The translations under genes and the position numbers were made by a program. A stretch of DNA of 64,000 nt from an uncultured Muribaculaceae bacterium (GTDB lineage: Bacteria > Bacteroidota > Bacteroidia > Bacteroidales > Muribaculaceae), in contig CAJUCW010000012.1 in NCBI GenBank assembly GCA_910585275.1, positions 39,168 through 103,167 on the forward strand, read 5' to 3'. The stretch's first letter is position 1; every line of letters begins with the position of its first letter. The notes beneath the pieces are model-generated. The model ran no database searches, had not been told where the DNA came from, and saw only the letters and a program-made list of their open reading frames with translations. Positions 57,551 to 64,000 of this stretch are shown here, piece after piece.

Positions 57551-57582
57551 CAAAGTTAATACGGTTTATAATATAAACCAAA
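57551..57582 (-). promoter_or_regulatory. Promoter of the winged-helix operon
   Basis: On the minus strand: -33 TTTG at 57579-57582, 20-nt spacer, -7 TAACTTTG at 57551-57558. The spacer is filled by operator O2, so a bound repressor would block RNA polymerase. Confidence 0.65.
57563..57579. promoter_or_regulatory. Palindromic operator O2 (GGTTTAT-N3-ATAAACC) inside the promoter spacer
   Basis: Perfect 7-bp inverted repeat with centre AAT between the -33 and -7 boxes. Probable binding site of the HTH_34 regulator encoded at 56497-56778. Confidence 0.7.
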
Positions 57583-57707
57583 TTTTATCTGAAAATTTTA
57601 CGAAAAAATCTTTGAGACTCGAATCCCTCTTTCATATTAATTTTTAATGATAACAACATAAGCATCCGAAATAATAGGCACATTCACGCAAATAGTATCG
57701 TAAAATG

Positions 57708-57737
57708 TTGATTTACCGAATATTTTTCATAACTTTG
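57708..57737 (+). promoter_or_regulatory. Promoter of the ORF6N-PLD gene
   Basis: -33 TTG at 57708-57710, 19-nt spacer, -7 TAACTTTG at 57730-57737. The word GATTTACCGA within the spacer recurs in the promoter of the next, RhuM-type gene. Confidence 0.55.
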
Positions 57738-57763
57738 CGATATAATATATTACCAACCCATAT

Positions 57764-58720
57764 ATGGAAGGGAACGATGATACCAAACTTAAACCAATAG
57801 ATAGCGGCTCTAACTTGCCATTACTGCCTATTGAAAATCTAATTCATGTTATTCGAGGTCAACAGGTTATGCTTGACAGCGATTTGGCTCGATTGTATGG
57901 CGTGGAAACTCGTGTCCTAAACCAAGCAGTAAAGCGTAATATTGAGAGATTCCCGGAAGATTTCATGTTCCAGCTTACCAAAGAAGAATCTCAGAACTTG
58001 ATATCGCAAAATGCGACATCAAGTTCAAGATCACAAAATGTGACCTTGAACGTTGAGAGAGGAAAGAATATAAAGTATATGCCTTATGCGTTTACTGAAA
58101 ATGGGGTTGCCATGCTAAGTAGTGTGCTTCGATCAAAAACAGCAATTGAGGTAAATATACGCATTATGAGGGCTTTTACTTCCATGCGGAGTTTTATGAT
58201 GAATAATGCCCACGTTTTCCAACGTATTGAAACAATCGAGCACAATTATTTGCTAATTAATCATCGTCTATCGGAACATGATAAGAAATTTGAAGAAATT
58301 CTAACTCGTCTTGACGATAAGGAGTCGGAACCCATAGAGGGATTTTTCTTTGAAGGTCAGATATTCGACGCATATTCGCTCATATCCGATTTAATCAGAA
58401 AAGCCAAACAGAGAATTATTCTCATAGACAACTACGTAGATGACCGTATTTTGAAAGTTCTTACAAAACGCAAAGAGGAGGTGACAGCAACCATCTATAC
58501 AGATCCTCGCCATTCACAGATTAATACCGATTTAAAACGCCATAATGCCCAGTATCCACGAATCGAAGTAAAAGCCTGCACAAATGTGCATGACAGATTC
58601 CTGATAATCGACGATACCGTTTATTTCATCGGCGGCTCCATTAAAGACCTTGGAAAGAAAATTGTGGCATTCAGCCGGATGCATCAGAATCCCGATAGTA
58701 TTCTTACAAAACTTAGATAA
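57764..58720 (+). CDS. ORF6N DNA-binding domain fused to a PLD-like nuclease domain
   Basis: 318 residues. The N-terminus is ORF6N/KilA-N type (LPIENLIHVIRGQQVMLDSDLARLYGVETRVLNQAVKRNIERFPEDFMFQLT, then YAFTENGVAMLSSVLRS). A coiled segment (HRLSEHDKKFEEIL) leads to a C-terminal PLD-like domain (FFEGQIFDAYSLISDLIRKAKQRIILIDNYVDDRIL, VHDRFLIIDDTVYFIGGSIKDLGKK). The H-x-R-x4-D of HDRFLIID stands in place of the canonical HKD lysine. Its C-terminal half is closely related to the next gene. Likely mobile accessory protein; nuclease activity and target are unknown. Confidence 0.82.
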   Translation: MEGNDDTKLKPIDSGSNLPLLPIENLIHVIRGQQVMLDSDLARLYGVETRVLNQAVKRNIERFPEDFMFQLTKEESQNLISQNATSSSRSQNVTLNVERGKNIKYMPYAFTENGVAMLSSVLRSKTAIEVNIRIMRAFTSMRSFMMNNAHVFQRIETIEHNYLLINHRLSEHDKKFEEILTRLDDKESEPIEGFFFEGQIFDAYSLISDLIRKAKQRIILIDNYVDDRILKVLTKRKEEVTATIYTDPRHSQINTDLKRHNAQYPRIEVKACTNVHDRFLIIDDTVYFIGGSIKDLGKKIVAFSRMHQNPDSILTKLR

Positions 58721-58779
58721 TCTTTGCATTTACCCTAACCTGTATTAATTTAATTCGCTGATTTACCGATAAATTTTCG

Positions 58780-58787
58780 TAAATTTG
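58780..58787 (+). promoter_or_regulatory. -7 promoter box of the RhuM-type gene
   Basis: TAAATTTG, 20 nt upstream of the ATG at 58808. The CTG at -33 spacing and GATTTACCGAT within the spacer parallel the upstream ORF6N promoter. Confidence 0.5.
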
Positions 58788-58807
58788 CATTTACATGAAC
58801 AAACTCT

Positions 58808-59734
58808 ATGGGAGAAAACAAGAAAAAAATATTCCAACCGATAGTCGAAAGTTAGGATACATTATCCGGACAAGTAACAGAAAATGAGATAATCATCTAT
58901 CAGCCAGACTCTACGATAAAACTCGAAGTAAGGCTTGAAGATGACACCGTATGGCTTACCCAACAGCAGATTGCCAATTTATTCGGGACCAAGAGACCTG
59001 CTATAACTAAGCATCTGGCAAACATTTACAAGTCAGGCGAATTAGAGAAAAATAGCACATGTTCCATTTTGGAACATATGGGTAACGACGGTAATCAGCG
59101 ATATACAACAAAGTATTATAACTTGGATGCTATCTTATCTGTAGGTTATAGGGTGAACAGCCGAAATGCGACATTATTCCGCCAATGGACTAATAAAGTA
59201 TTGAAAGAATATCTTTTAAGAGGTTATAGCGTAAACCAGCGACTTCTTTATATGGAGAGCCGCATCGACCGTCGCCTTTCGGAACATGACCAACAAATCC
59301 GGGAGCTTTCCGGTAAGGTTGACTTTTTCCTTAAAACATCGTTACCACCACGCGAGGGCGTTCTTTTCGACGGACAGATATTCGACGCATACGTTTTTAT
59401 TTGCGACCTCATAAGACGTGCCAGTAAACGCATCATTCTTATTGACAATTATATTGACGAGACAGTCCTGATTTTGCTGAACAAACGAAACCGGTGTGTA
59501 ATCGCCACAATATATACAAAGAAAATTGACGATAATTTACGGCTGGATATTGAACGTCATAATGACCAATATGTTCCGATAAATGTACGTACCGCTCCTA
59601 ATATCCATGACAGGTTTCTGATTATCGACGATACGCTTTATCATATCGGGGCTTCCATAAAAGACCTTGGCAAGAAACTTTTTGCATTCTCACAAATGGA
59701 AATTTCCCCCGATTTTATTCTCGCAAATATTTGA
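58808..59734 (+). pseudogene. RhuM-type protein with PLD-like tail, interrupted by an amber codon at position 16
   Basis: Reading from ATG 58808: GENKKKIFQPIVES, then TAG at 58853-58855, and in the same frame ENEIIIYQPDSTIKLEVRLEDDTVWLTQQQIANLFGTKRPAITKHL, a RhuM/Fic-associated DNA-binding start. From 59069 the frame continues to 59734 with YNLDAILSVGYRVNSRNATLFRQW and a C-terminal PLD-like domain (LFDGQIFDAYVFICDLIRRASKRIILIDNYIDETV, IHDRFLIIDDTLYHIGASIKDLGKK). No alternative start codon lies between the amber and residue 88, so only the tail (222 residues from ATG 59069) is openly translatable. Either a nonsense pseudogene, suppressed amber or use of a rare start. Paralogue of the upstream gene over its C-terminal half. 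Confidence 0.75.
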
Positions 59735-59760
59735 GGTGCAAAAACTGCACCTCAAATATT
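59726..59760 (+). terminator. 15-bp hairpin overlapping the RhuM-type stop codon
   Basis: AATATTTGAGGTGCA and TGCACCTCAAATATT with a 5-base loop; the stop TGA (59732-59734) is in the left arm. There is no long T-run, so termination would rest on the stem alone. Confidence 0.45.
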
Positions 59761-59826
59761 AAGCTACGTCAAGATTATACAAGATAGAAACGGTTGCTTT
59801 AATCTTAACCGGAATCAGCTCTATTT

Positions 59827-61917
59827 CTATCTGCCGCCGGCTGTTGATTGGTCGGCGTTGGCATCAACATCTATAAGTTTCCGAGCCCCGTTTTTTTGAC
59901 GTCCCCACTGAAGATTATAGGACACGGAGATGTAGGGAATCCGGAGATCCATACGCATGTGCTTCACGTTAGAGTTATAGCGGTTGAGTTGTTTGGAACC
60001 TTGGTCATATTTTCCGAACGGCATCAGCATACCGACTCCAAACTGCCATTTACGCCAATTATAAGACAGATTGATTATCGACACATCCTCATTCCATGAT
60101 ATTCTTTCCCCAAATAATGTGCGTGGGGACTTACTGTACTGTGCTGAGAGCACAAACCCCCAATGAGCCAACATCAGTTGTGCGTTTCCGCTCCAGTTGT
60201 GGTTATATAAGGTATATCCCGAGCCTTTCATACGTTCGGTACGATATTCTATGCATCCTGCCACGGTGAGCCATTCAGGAATGACTTCCACCTGTGGTGA
60301 AAAGTTAAAAACGATGTTTTGAAGTCCACGACTGTTCTCAAAGGTAGTGATCAAACGGTCGCCGTCCCAATAAAGACAGGGAGCGATTGCATCGGGCGAC
60401 GTGAATGCGCGGATACCAAATGTGCCGTCAACGCGCAGTAGGCTGAAACTGTATCGGCAACTCAACATGTACGAATTAGATGTTTTAAGTTCCGGATTTC
60501 CAATCTGCCACTGGAAGCCGTCAATCTGCTGTGGCGCTATGTTCGTTTCAGACAACGAAGGTGTGGTCTGCCAAGATGAGAATCCCATGCGTAACCGATG
60601 GTTCGCGTTGATAGAGTAGGTGAGAGATGCCTGAGGACGAAAGTTCCAGGAGTGTTGCCCTTGATTGGATTCACGAAAATGGAACGCGGTGTATTGAGCA
60701 CCCATGCCGACCGTGAATGTGAAACTATTGATGCGTTGATAGTATTCGGCAAAGAAATAAGCTTTATCCTGCTTTTGATGAAATACACTGTTGTCCAAAT
60801 TACGGTAAGTAGAGCGGTTGCGGTTGGCTTTGTATGAAGACCCTACAGTAAGACGCTTACTCTGCCATTGCTTTATATAGTCGATTTCGACTGCGTATGC
60901 CTGATTGCGGTCGATGATATAGGTGGAAACATCGGTCAGGAGGTTATCTGCCTCCGAAAGTCGTTCTCTATAGTCGGAAAAGGAATGACCGTTGTAGAAA
61001 GATGCTCCAAAATCAGCCACGAGAGTCTGTTGATGTGGAAAATGATGCTCCAAATAGGCAGAGAATGAAGGTGTGGTTCCTTGCGAGCCGTTACTGTTGT
61101 CCAGGTAAACGTCGCTGCTTGAATCACTTAGTCTGAGAAGACCTCGGTATTCTTCTTTAGAGGATATGTTTCTGTAGCCATTTAACGACGCGTAAAACAC
61201 CGTGGTATCAGGTTTAATATAGCTGTAGGTCAACCATCCGAATACCTTACTGTCATCAGCCGAACCGGAAAAGGGAACCTCCGTACGGGTGAGCGAATTA
61301 CCATCCGGATAGGTGAAAGTTTCTTTATAGTCACGATGGCCTTTAATATCGTCGGTCATTTTATATGAAGTCCCGGCACTCCATTGTGACTTACCGATGT
61401 TAAGTTTCACATCGACGGAATAGTTACCAAAACGCGTAGTCAGCGCCGGGCTGGCGCTGAGCATAAGCGAACCTCCCGCCGATGGATTGGCCACAATGAT
61501 ATTAAGAACATACGCGGCACCGTTATAGCGCAGTCCGGGATTATCAATCCACTCCACCCGCTTTATAGACTCAGGCAAAAGCGAGCGAACCTGTTCGACA
61601 GTTGTCTCCCGACCGTTTATGCGTAGCTGCACGGACTGGCCGCTCGCAGAAATCGAACCCATCACATCATTAACGGTGAGCGTGGGTATCATAAGATTGT
61701 TAAGCAACTGCATCCCGTTTTTTGAATTCCGGACTGCACTTTCCGACGGATAGAGTACATCCATGTCTGGCTTGCGGATTACTTTCGGAGCCTGAATTAC
61801 GATTTCATCAAGGTTTTGTAACGCGATGGTATCGACATTTTCCTGAGCGAGTGCGACAGCAGGAAGCAGAAGTGCGAACGCCGTCGCAATGTTTTTTCTG
61901 AAGATTACAGTTTTCAT
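59827..61917 (-). CDS. Outer-membrane TonB-receptor-like beta-barrel protein
   Basis: About 696 residues from ATG 61915-61917, which follows a -7 box and gives a signal peptide (ATAFALLLPAVALAQ); the longer ATG at 61944 would lie before the predicted transcription start. A plug-like region (LDEIVIQAPKVIRKPDMDVLYPSESAVRNSKNGMQLLNNLMIPTLTVNDVMGSISASGQSVQLRINGRETTVEQVRSLLPESIKRVEWIDNPGLRYNG) precedes a large barrel, as in the outer-membrane-beta-barrel (PF14905-like) receptors. The usual carboxypeptidase-like N-terminal domain is absent. The final strand (YISVSYNLQWGRQ) is followed by a hydrophilic tail. Ligand unknown. Confidence 0.8.
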   Translation of the reverse strand: MKTVIFRKNIATAFALLLPAVALAQENVDTIALQNLDEIVIQAPKVIRKPDMDVLYPSESAVRNSKNGMQLLNNLMIPTLTVNDVMGSISASGQSVQLRINGRETTVEQVRSLLPESIKRVEWIDNPGLRYNGAAYVLNIIVANPSAGGSLMLSASPALTTRFGNYSVDVKLNIGKSQWSAGTSYKMTDDIKGHRDYKETFTYPDGNSLTRTEVPFSGSADDSKVFGWLTYSYIKPDTTVFYASLNGYRNISSKEEYRGLLRLSDSSSDVYLDNSNGSQGTTPSFSAYLEHHFPHQQTLVADFGASFYNGHSFSDYRERLSEADNLLTDVSTYIIDRNQAYAVEIDYIKQWQSKRLTVGSSYKANRNRSTYRNLDNSVFHQKQDKAYFFAEYYQRINSFTFTVGMGAQYTAFHFRESNQGQHSWNFRPQASLTYSINANHRLRMGFSSWQTTPSLSETNIAPQQIDGFQWQIGNPELKTSNSYMLSCRYSFSLLRVDGTFGIRAFTSPDAIAPCLYWDGDRLITTFENSRGLQNIVFNFSPQVEVIPEWLTVAGCIEYRTERMKGSGYTLYNHNWSGNAQLMLAHWGFVLSAQYSKSPRTLFGERISWNEDVSIINLSYNWRKWQFGVGMLMPFGKYDQGSKQLNRYNSNVKHMRMDLRIPYISVSYNLQWGRQKNGARKLIDVDANADQSTAGGR

Positions 61918-61948
61918 ATTGCGATATGTTTTTATTGATTTCACATCG

Positions 61949-61981
61949 CAAAATTAGTGCTTATCCAATCTTAACGCCAAA
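61949..61981 (-). promoter_or_regulatory. Promoter of the TonB-receptor-like gene
   Basis: On the minus strand: -33 TTTG at 61978-61981, 21-nt spacer, -7 TAATTTTG at 61949-61956; the chosen ATG is 32 nt downstream. Confidence 0.65.
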
Positions 61982-62080
61982 AGTAAAAGTCTTAATAAGG
62001 CACTCTTAATATCCTGATTATCAATAGGGTCAAAATTTAAAAATCTAAATAAGGCTATCGACAATCAAAATGGGTCTTAA

Positions 62081-63742
62081 TCATTCAGTGCCACGTCGTA
62101 AGAAAGCCACTATGTCTTCTTTTCCGGGCACTCCGAGTTTCTTCCTGACCGATGACTTACGGACATAGATAGTGGCGGCAGTCTGCCCTGTGATAACACT
62201 GATTTCCTTGGTGGAGAATCCGGCCACCATAAGCGCAATAATCTGTTCCTCCTTATCGGTAAGTATATCCCCGTATTGTTCGTGTAGTCGGGAATAGAAA
62301 CCGGAATACAGATTATCAATCATGTCATATACATTCTGCCAATTTACAAGGGAACCGTCTGTGCCATTTTCAACTGAAGATATCTTGCGCAGCATGTCCC
62401 TATTTTGTTCCGTCGGTGTCTCAGCAACCATTTTGATTATGCCGAGTTGTTGAAGCATGGCTCTGCGCAATGTCTCGTTTGCAGAAGAATCTGTCTGCGA
62501 AGATTTCGACTCATCGACTAATTTCTGCAAGATTTCATTGCGTTCCAATGCTTCCAGAGCCTTTCGTTTTTTGTTTAAGGCATACCATATCAATCCTCCG
62601 CAAACAATCATGGCTGCAAGAACTATTATAATCAGCCAAAATGTCTGCCTGTCACTTTTTGCTTTGATGGTAAGCCTTTGATTTTCGATTTCGAGAGCCC
62701 GTTGGGCCGCCTCGCGGCGCATGCTTTGCTCATCAGATAAGTTGTTGCGTTGGGCATTGTAAATTCGTGCCAAAGGCATAAAACTTACTGTGCCAGTGGT
62801 TCGAAAATGAAGTACAGAATGGAGAACCGTCGCAAAGCTGTTGTAATACCATTGTTCGTCATAAGACATGGGATTTGCCAAGCTATCGGCTTTTGCAAGC
62901 ACTGCGGATGCTTCCGCATAGTTTCCCAAATTAAGCATTCCAAGCGATTTCCATAGCAAAAAATAAGGAATAGCCGTTTTGTCATCAACCTCATTAATCA
63001 AACTTTCAACCAGATTTATACTTTCCCTATATCTTGCCAACTCCATCAGCACTCCAGCCTTTTCATATTTATAACGGAAAAGCTCTTCATCGTCGCCATT
63101 ACGAGCAGCTGTGTCGATAAACTCATCCATTATTACAACAGCCGAATCATTTTTGCCACTAAATAGGAAATCGAAATAAAGCCAAAACTTATATTGAGAA
63201 TGCCAGGATTCATCCTTGTCAATCGCCATCAACCGCTTGATACGAGATTCATTCGGACCATCATACGCTCCCAATCGAACCCTGCTACGCAACGGCTCAA
63301 TCAACAGACTGTCGGGTACATTATTTAGCGACGACAGCGAATCAAGTATCTGGAGAGCGGCCTCCCTTTCTCCAATGCGGAATTTATAGGATGCCAATAA
63401 CGTAGCGCTGCGTATGCTCCGCTTAAGATCCTTGCCTCGGTAATAGTCGTTGGAAAAACTTATCATCGAATCTGAAAGAGCGATGCGGCCTTGCCCGTCA
63501 CGCACCGATGCCATAACAAAATAATATTTTGCCTTTAACGAATCTATCGTCAAATCTGCAGGATCAATTTCCACCAAGAGTGCCAATGCACTGTCCGGAT
63601 ACCCGTCGGCTATACTTTCGGCATCCGCCAACACTTGTAATTGCCTTTGTGACTGAGAACACGACACTACGATACTTGCCACGATAACAGCGAAAAGCAT
63701 CAACAGCAACGGGCATCTATATAATAATTTCTTTATATCCAT
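62081..63742 (-). CDS. Membrane-anchored TPR regulator with LuxR-type helix-turn-helix
   Basis: About 553 residues from ATG 63740-63742 (TTG at 63748 is also in frame but less likely). The leader ends in a lipobox-like C28 (VIVASIVVSC). TPR-like helices cover about 35-345; one membrane helix lies at about 366-387 (TFWLIIIVLAAMIVCGGLIWYAL), then a coiled coil (KRKALEALERNEILQKLVDESKS) and a GerE/LuxR domain (LTDKEEQIIALMVAGFSTKEISVITGQTAATIYVRKSSVRKKLGV). The layout is that of Bacteroidetes TPR-LuxR membrane regulators and of the gene at 49832-51700. It is separated from the TonB-receptor-like gene downstream by 136 nt plus its promoter, and may regulate it (inference). Confidence 0.85.
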   Translation of the reverse strand: MDIKKLLYRCPLLLMLFAVIVASIVVSCSQSQRQLQVLADAESIADGYPDSALALLVEIDPADLTIDSLKAKYYFVMASVRDGQGRIALSDSMISFSNDYYRGKDLKRSIRSATLLASYKFRIGEREAALQILDSLSSLNNVPDSLLIEPLRSRVRLGAYDGPNESRIKRLMAIDKDESWHSQYKFWLYFDFLFSGKNDSAVVIMDEFIDTAARNGDDEELFRYKYEKAGVLMELARYRESINLVESLINEVDDKTAIPYFLLWKSLGMLNLGNYAEASAVLAKADSLANPMSYDEQWYYNSFATVLHSVLHFRTTGTVSFMPLARIYNAQRNNLSDEQSMRREAAQRALEIENQRLTIKAKSDRQTFWLIIIVLAAMIVCGGLIWYALNKKRKALEALERNEILQKLVDESKSSQTDSSANETLRRAMLQQLGIIKMVAETPTEQNRDMLRKISSVENGTDGSLVNWQNVYDMIDNLYSGFYSRLHEQYGDILTDKEEQIIALMVAGFSTKEISVITGQTAATIYVRKSSVRKKLGVPGKEDIVAFLRRGTE

Positions 63743-63779
63743 ATTCAATTTCAGGACATTATGAAGTCACTTCAGACTG

Positions 63780-63787
63780 CAAAATTA
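63780..63787 (-). promoter_or_regulatory. -7 promoter box of the LuxR-type regulator
   Basis: TAATTTTG on the minus strand, 38 nt upstream of the ATG at 63742. No good -33 TTTG at standard spacing. Confidence 0.45.
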
Positions 63788-63890
63788 TAAAAAATCGGCA
63801 AATCAGCGGCATGCTTATCCCAATATCTATAATATATAAAAACACCCGACTTTGACCGAGCAAGGTACAAAATTGGGTGCAGATACAACA

Positions 63891-63912
63891 AAGGCCTGAG
63901 AAATCAGGCCTT
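63891..63912 (-). terminator. Terminator hairpin after tRNA-Ser
   Basis: AAGGCCTGA and TCAGGCCTT (9 bp, 4-base loop) start 5 nt past the tRNA 3' end on the minus strand. The following T-run is short (TTTGTTG). Confidence 0.6.
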
Positions 63913-63916
63913 ATTG

Positions 63917-64000
63917 CGGAGAGGACGAGATTCGAACTCGTGGATAGGATTGCTCCCATCGTCGGTTTAGCAAACCGGTGGTTTCAGCCACTCACCCACC
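63917..64000 (-). tRNA. tRNA-Ser (anticodon GCU), 5' end cut by the window edge
   Basis: Minus strand. The anticodon loop is TTGCTAA (GCT) on a GGT/ACC stem, followed by a long class II variable arm (GATGGGAGCAATCCTATC), a T-arm with TTCGAAT and the acceptor 3' strand CCTCTCC plus discriminator G at 63917. About five bases of the 5' acceptor strand fall outside the window. CCA is not encoded. Confidence 0.9.

Larger units (their letters stand above)
57402..57763. other. Divergent regulatory region between the winged-helix operon and the ORF6N gene
   Basis: 362 bp without a gene. It contains the minus-strand promoter, two 17-bp palindromes, an attenuator-like hairpin and the plus-strand ORF6N promoter, each listed separately. 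Confidence 0.65.

Noticed and set aside
63917..64000. tRNA-Ser as an attachment site of an integrated element covering the right end
   Set aside because: No integrase gene and no repeat of the tRNA 3' end was seen in the window.

Overview
The window reads as a Bacteroidales chromosome, most likely a gut Muribaculaceae-like lineage. The order is well supported; the family is an inference. Supporting signs are a SusC/SusD pair, many secreted GH43/GH2/GH31/GH105 enzymes, lipoproteins with Bacteroidales-type lipoboxes, an rSAM/lipoprotein pair, and promoters that repeatedly match the Bacteroidetes form (-7 TAnnTTTG, with a TTTG-like -33 about 19-21 nt upstream). Genes lack an obvious Shine-Dalgarno sequence. 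No CRISPR array, insertion sequence or rRNA was seen. One tRNA-Ser is cut by the right edge.

Layout, left to right. 1-310: start of a secreted GH2 beta-galactosidase. 0.6-6.4 kb: tripartite RND efflux operon (adaptor, AcrB-like pump, TolC-like lipoprotein). 6.4-13.3 kb, minus strand: uronate operon of a GH105-DUF2264 fusion, KduD, a DUF4861 protein, an orphan galactitol-type PTS EIIC and a KduI with a signal peptide. Together these look like periplasmic hydrolysis of unsaturated uronides, uptake, and conversion to 2-keto-3-deoxygluconate. 13.5-19.3 kb: two GH43 enzymes flanking carB. 19.5-28.9 kb: a polysaccharide-utilisation locus of GH31, SusD, SusC and a membrane regulator that joins a periplasmic propeller sensor directly to an AraC-type DNA-binding domain. 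29.1-32.6 kb: a small transcription unit, a frameshifted GH43 gene and scraps of two truncated genes.

32.7-41.9 kb, minus strand: a probable iron or haem related envelope cluster with an imelysin lipoprotein, a di-haem oxidoreductase, two porins, a CxxCH lipoprotein, a Rid-family protein and a dedicated ResB-CcsA cytochrome c maturase. 42.1-44.6 kb: secreted S9 peptidase. 45.3-51.8 kb: a Cys-rich secreted peptide, a six-bladed propeller lipoprotein, a membrane thioredoxin-like protein, a transglutaminase-like lipoprotein and a TPR membrane regulator, all bracketed by a perfect 33-bp inverted repeat. 51.9-55.2 kb: a single polypeptide that joins an ECF sigma factor to a membrane helix, a disordered linker and an outer-membrane beta-barrel, followed by the rSAM/lipoprotein pair. 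55.3-64 kb: a tandem pair of small secreted proteins, a membrane protein with its winged-helix repressor and two palindromic operators, two ORF6N/RhuM-type proteins with PLD-like tails (one broken by an amber codon), a TonB-receptor-like barrel, a LuxR-type TPR membrane regulator and tRNA-Ser.

The strongest candidate for something new is the sigma factor/beta-barrel fusion at 51886-53526. Next come the inverted-repeat-bounded peptide cassette at 45.4-51.8 kb, the uronate operon with its orphan EIIC and exported KduI, and the winged-helix operon whose operator fills the promoter spacer. Family names come from reading motifs; no database search was possible.
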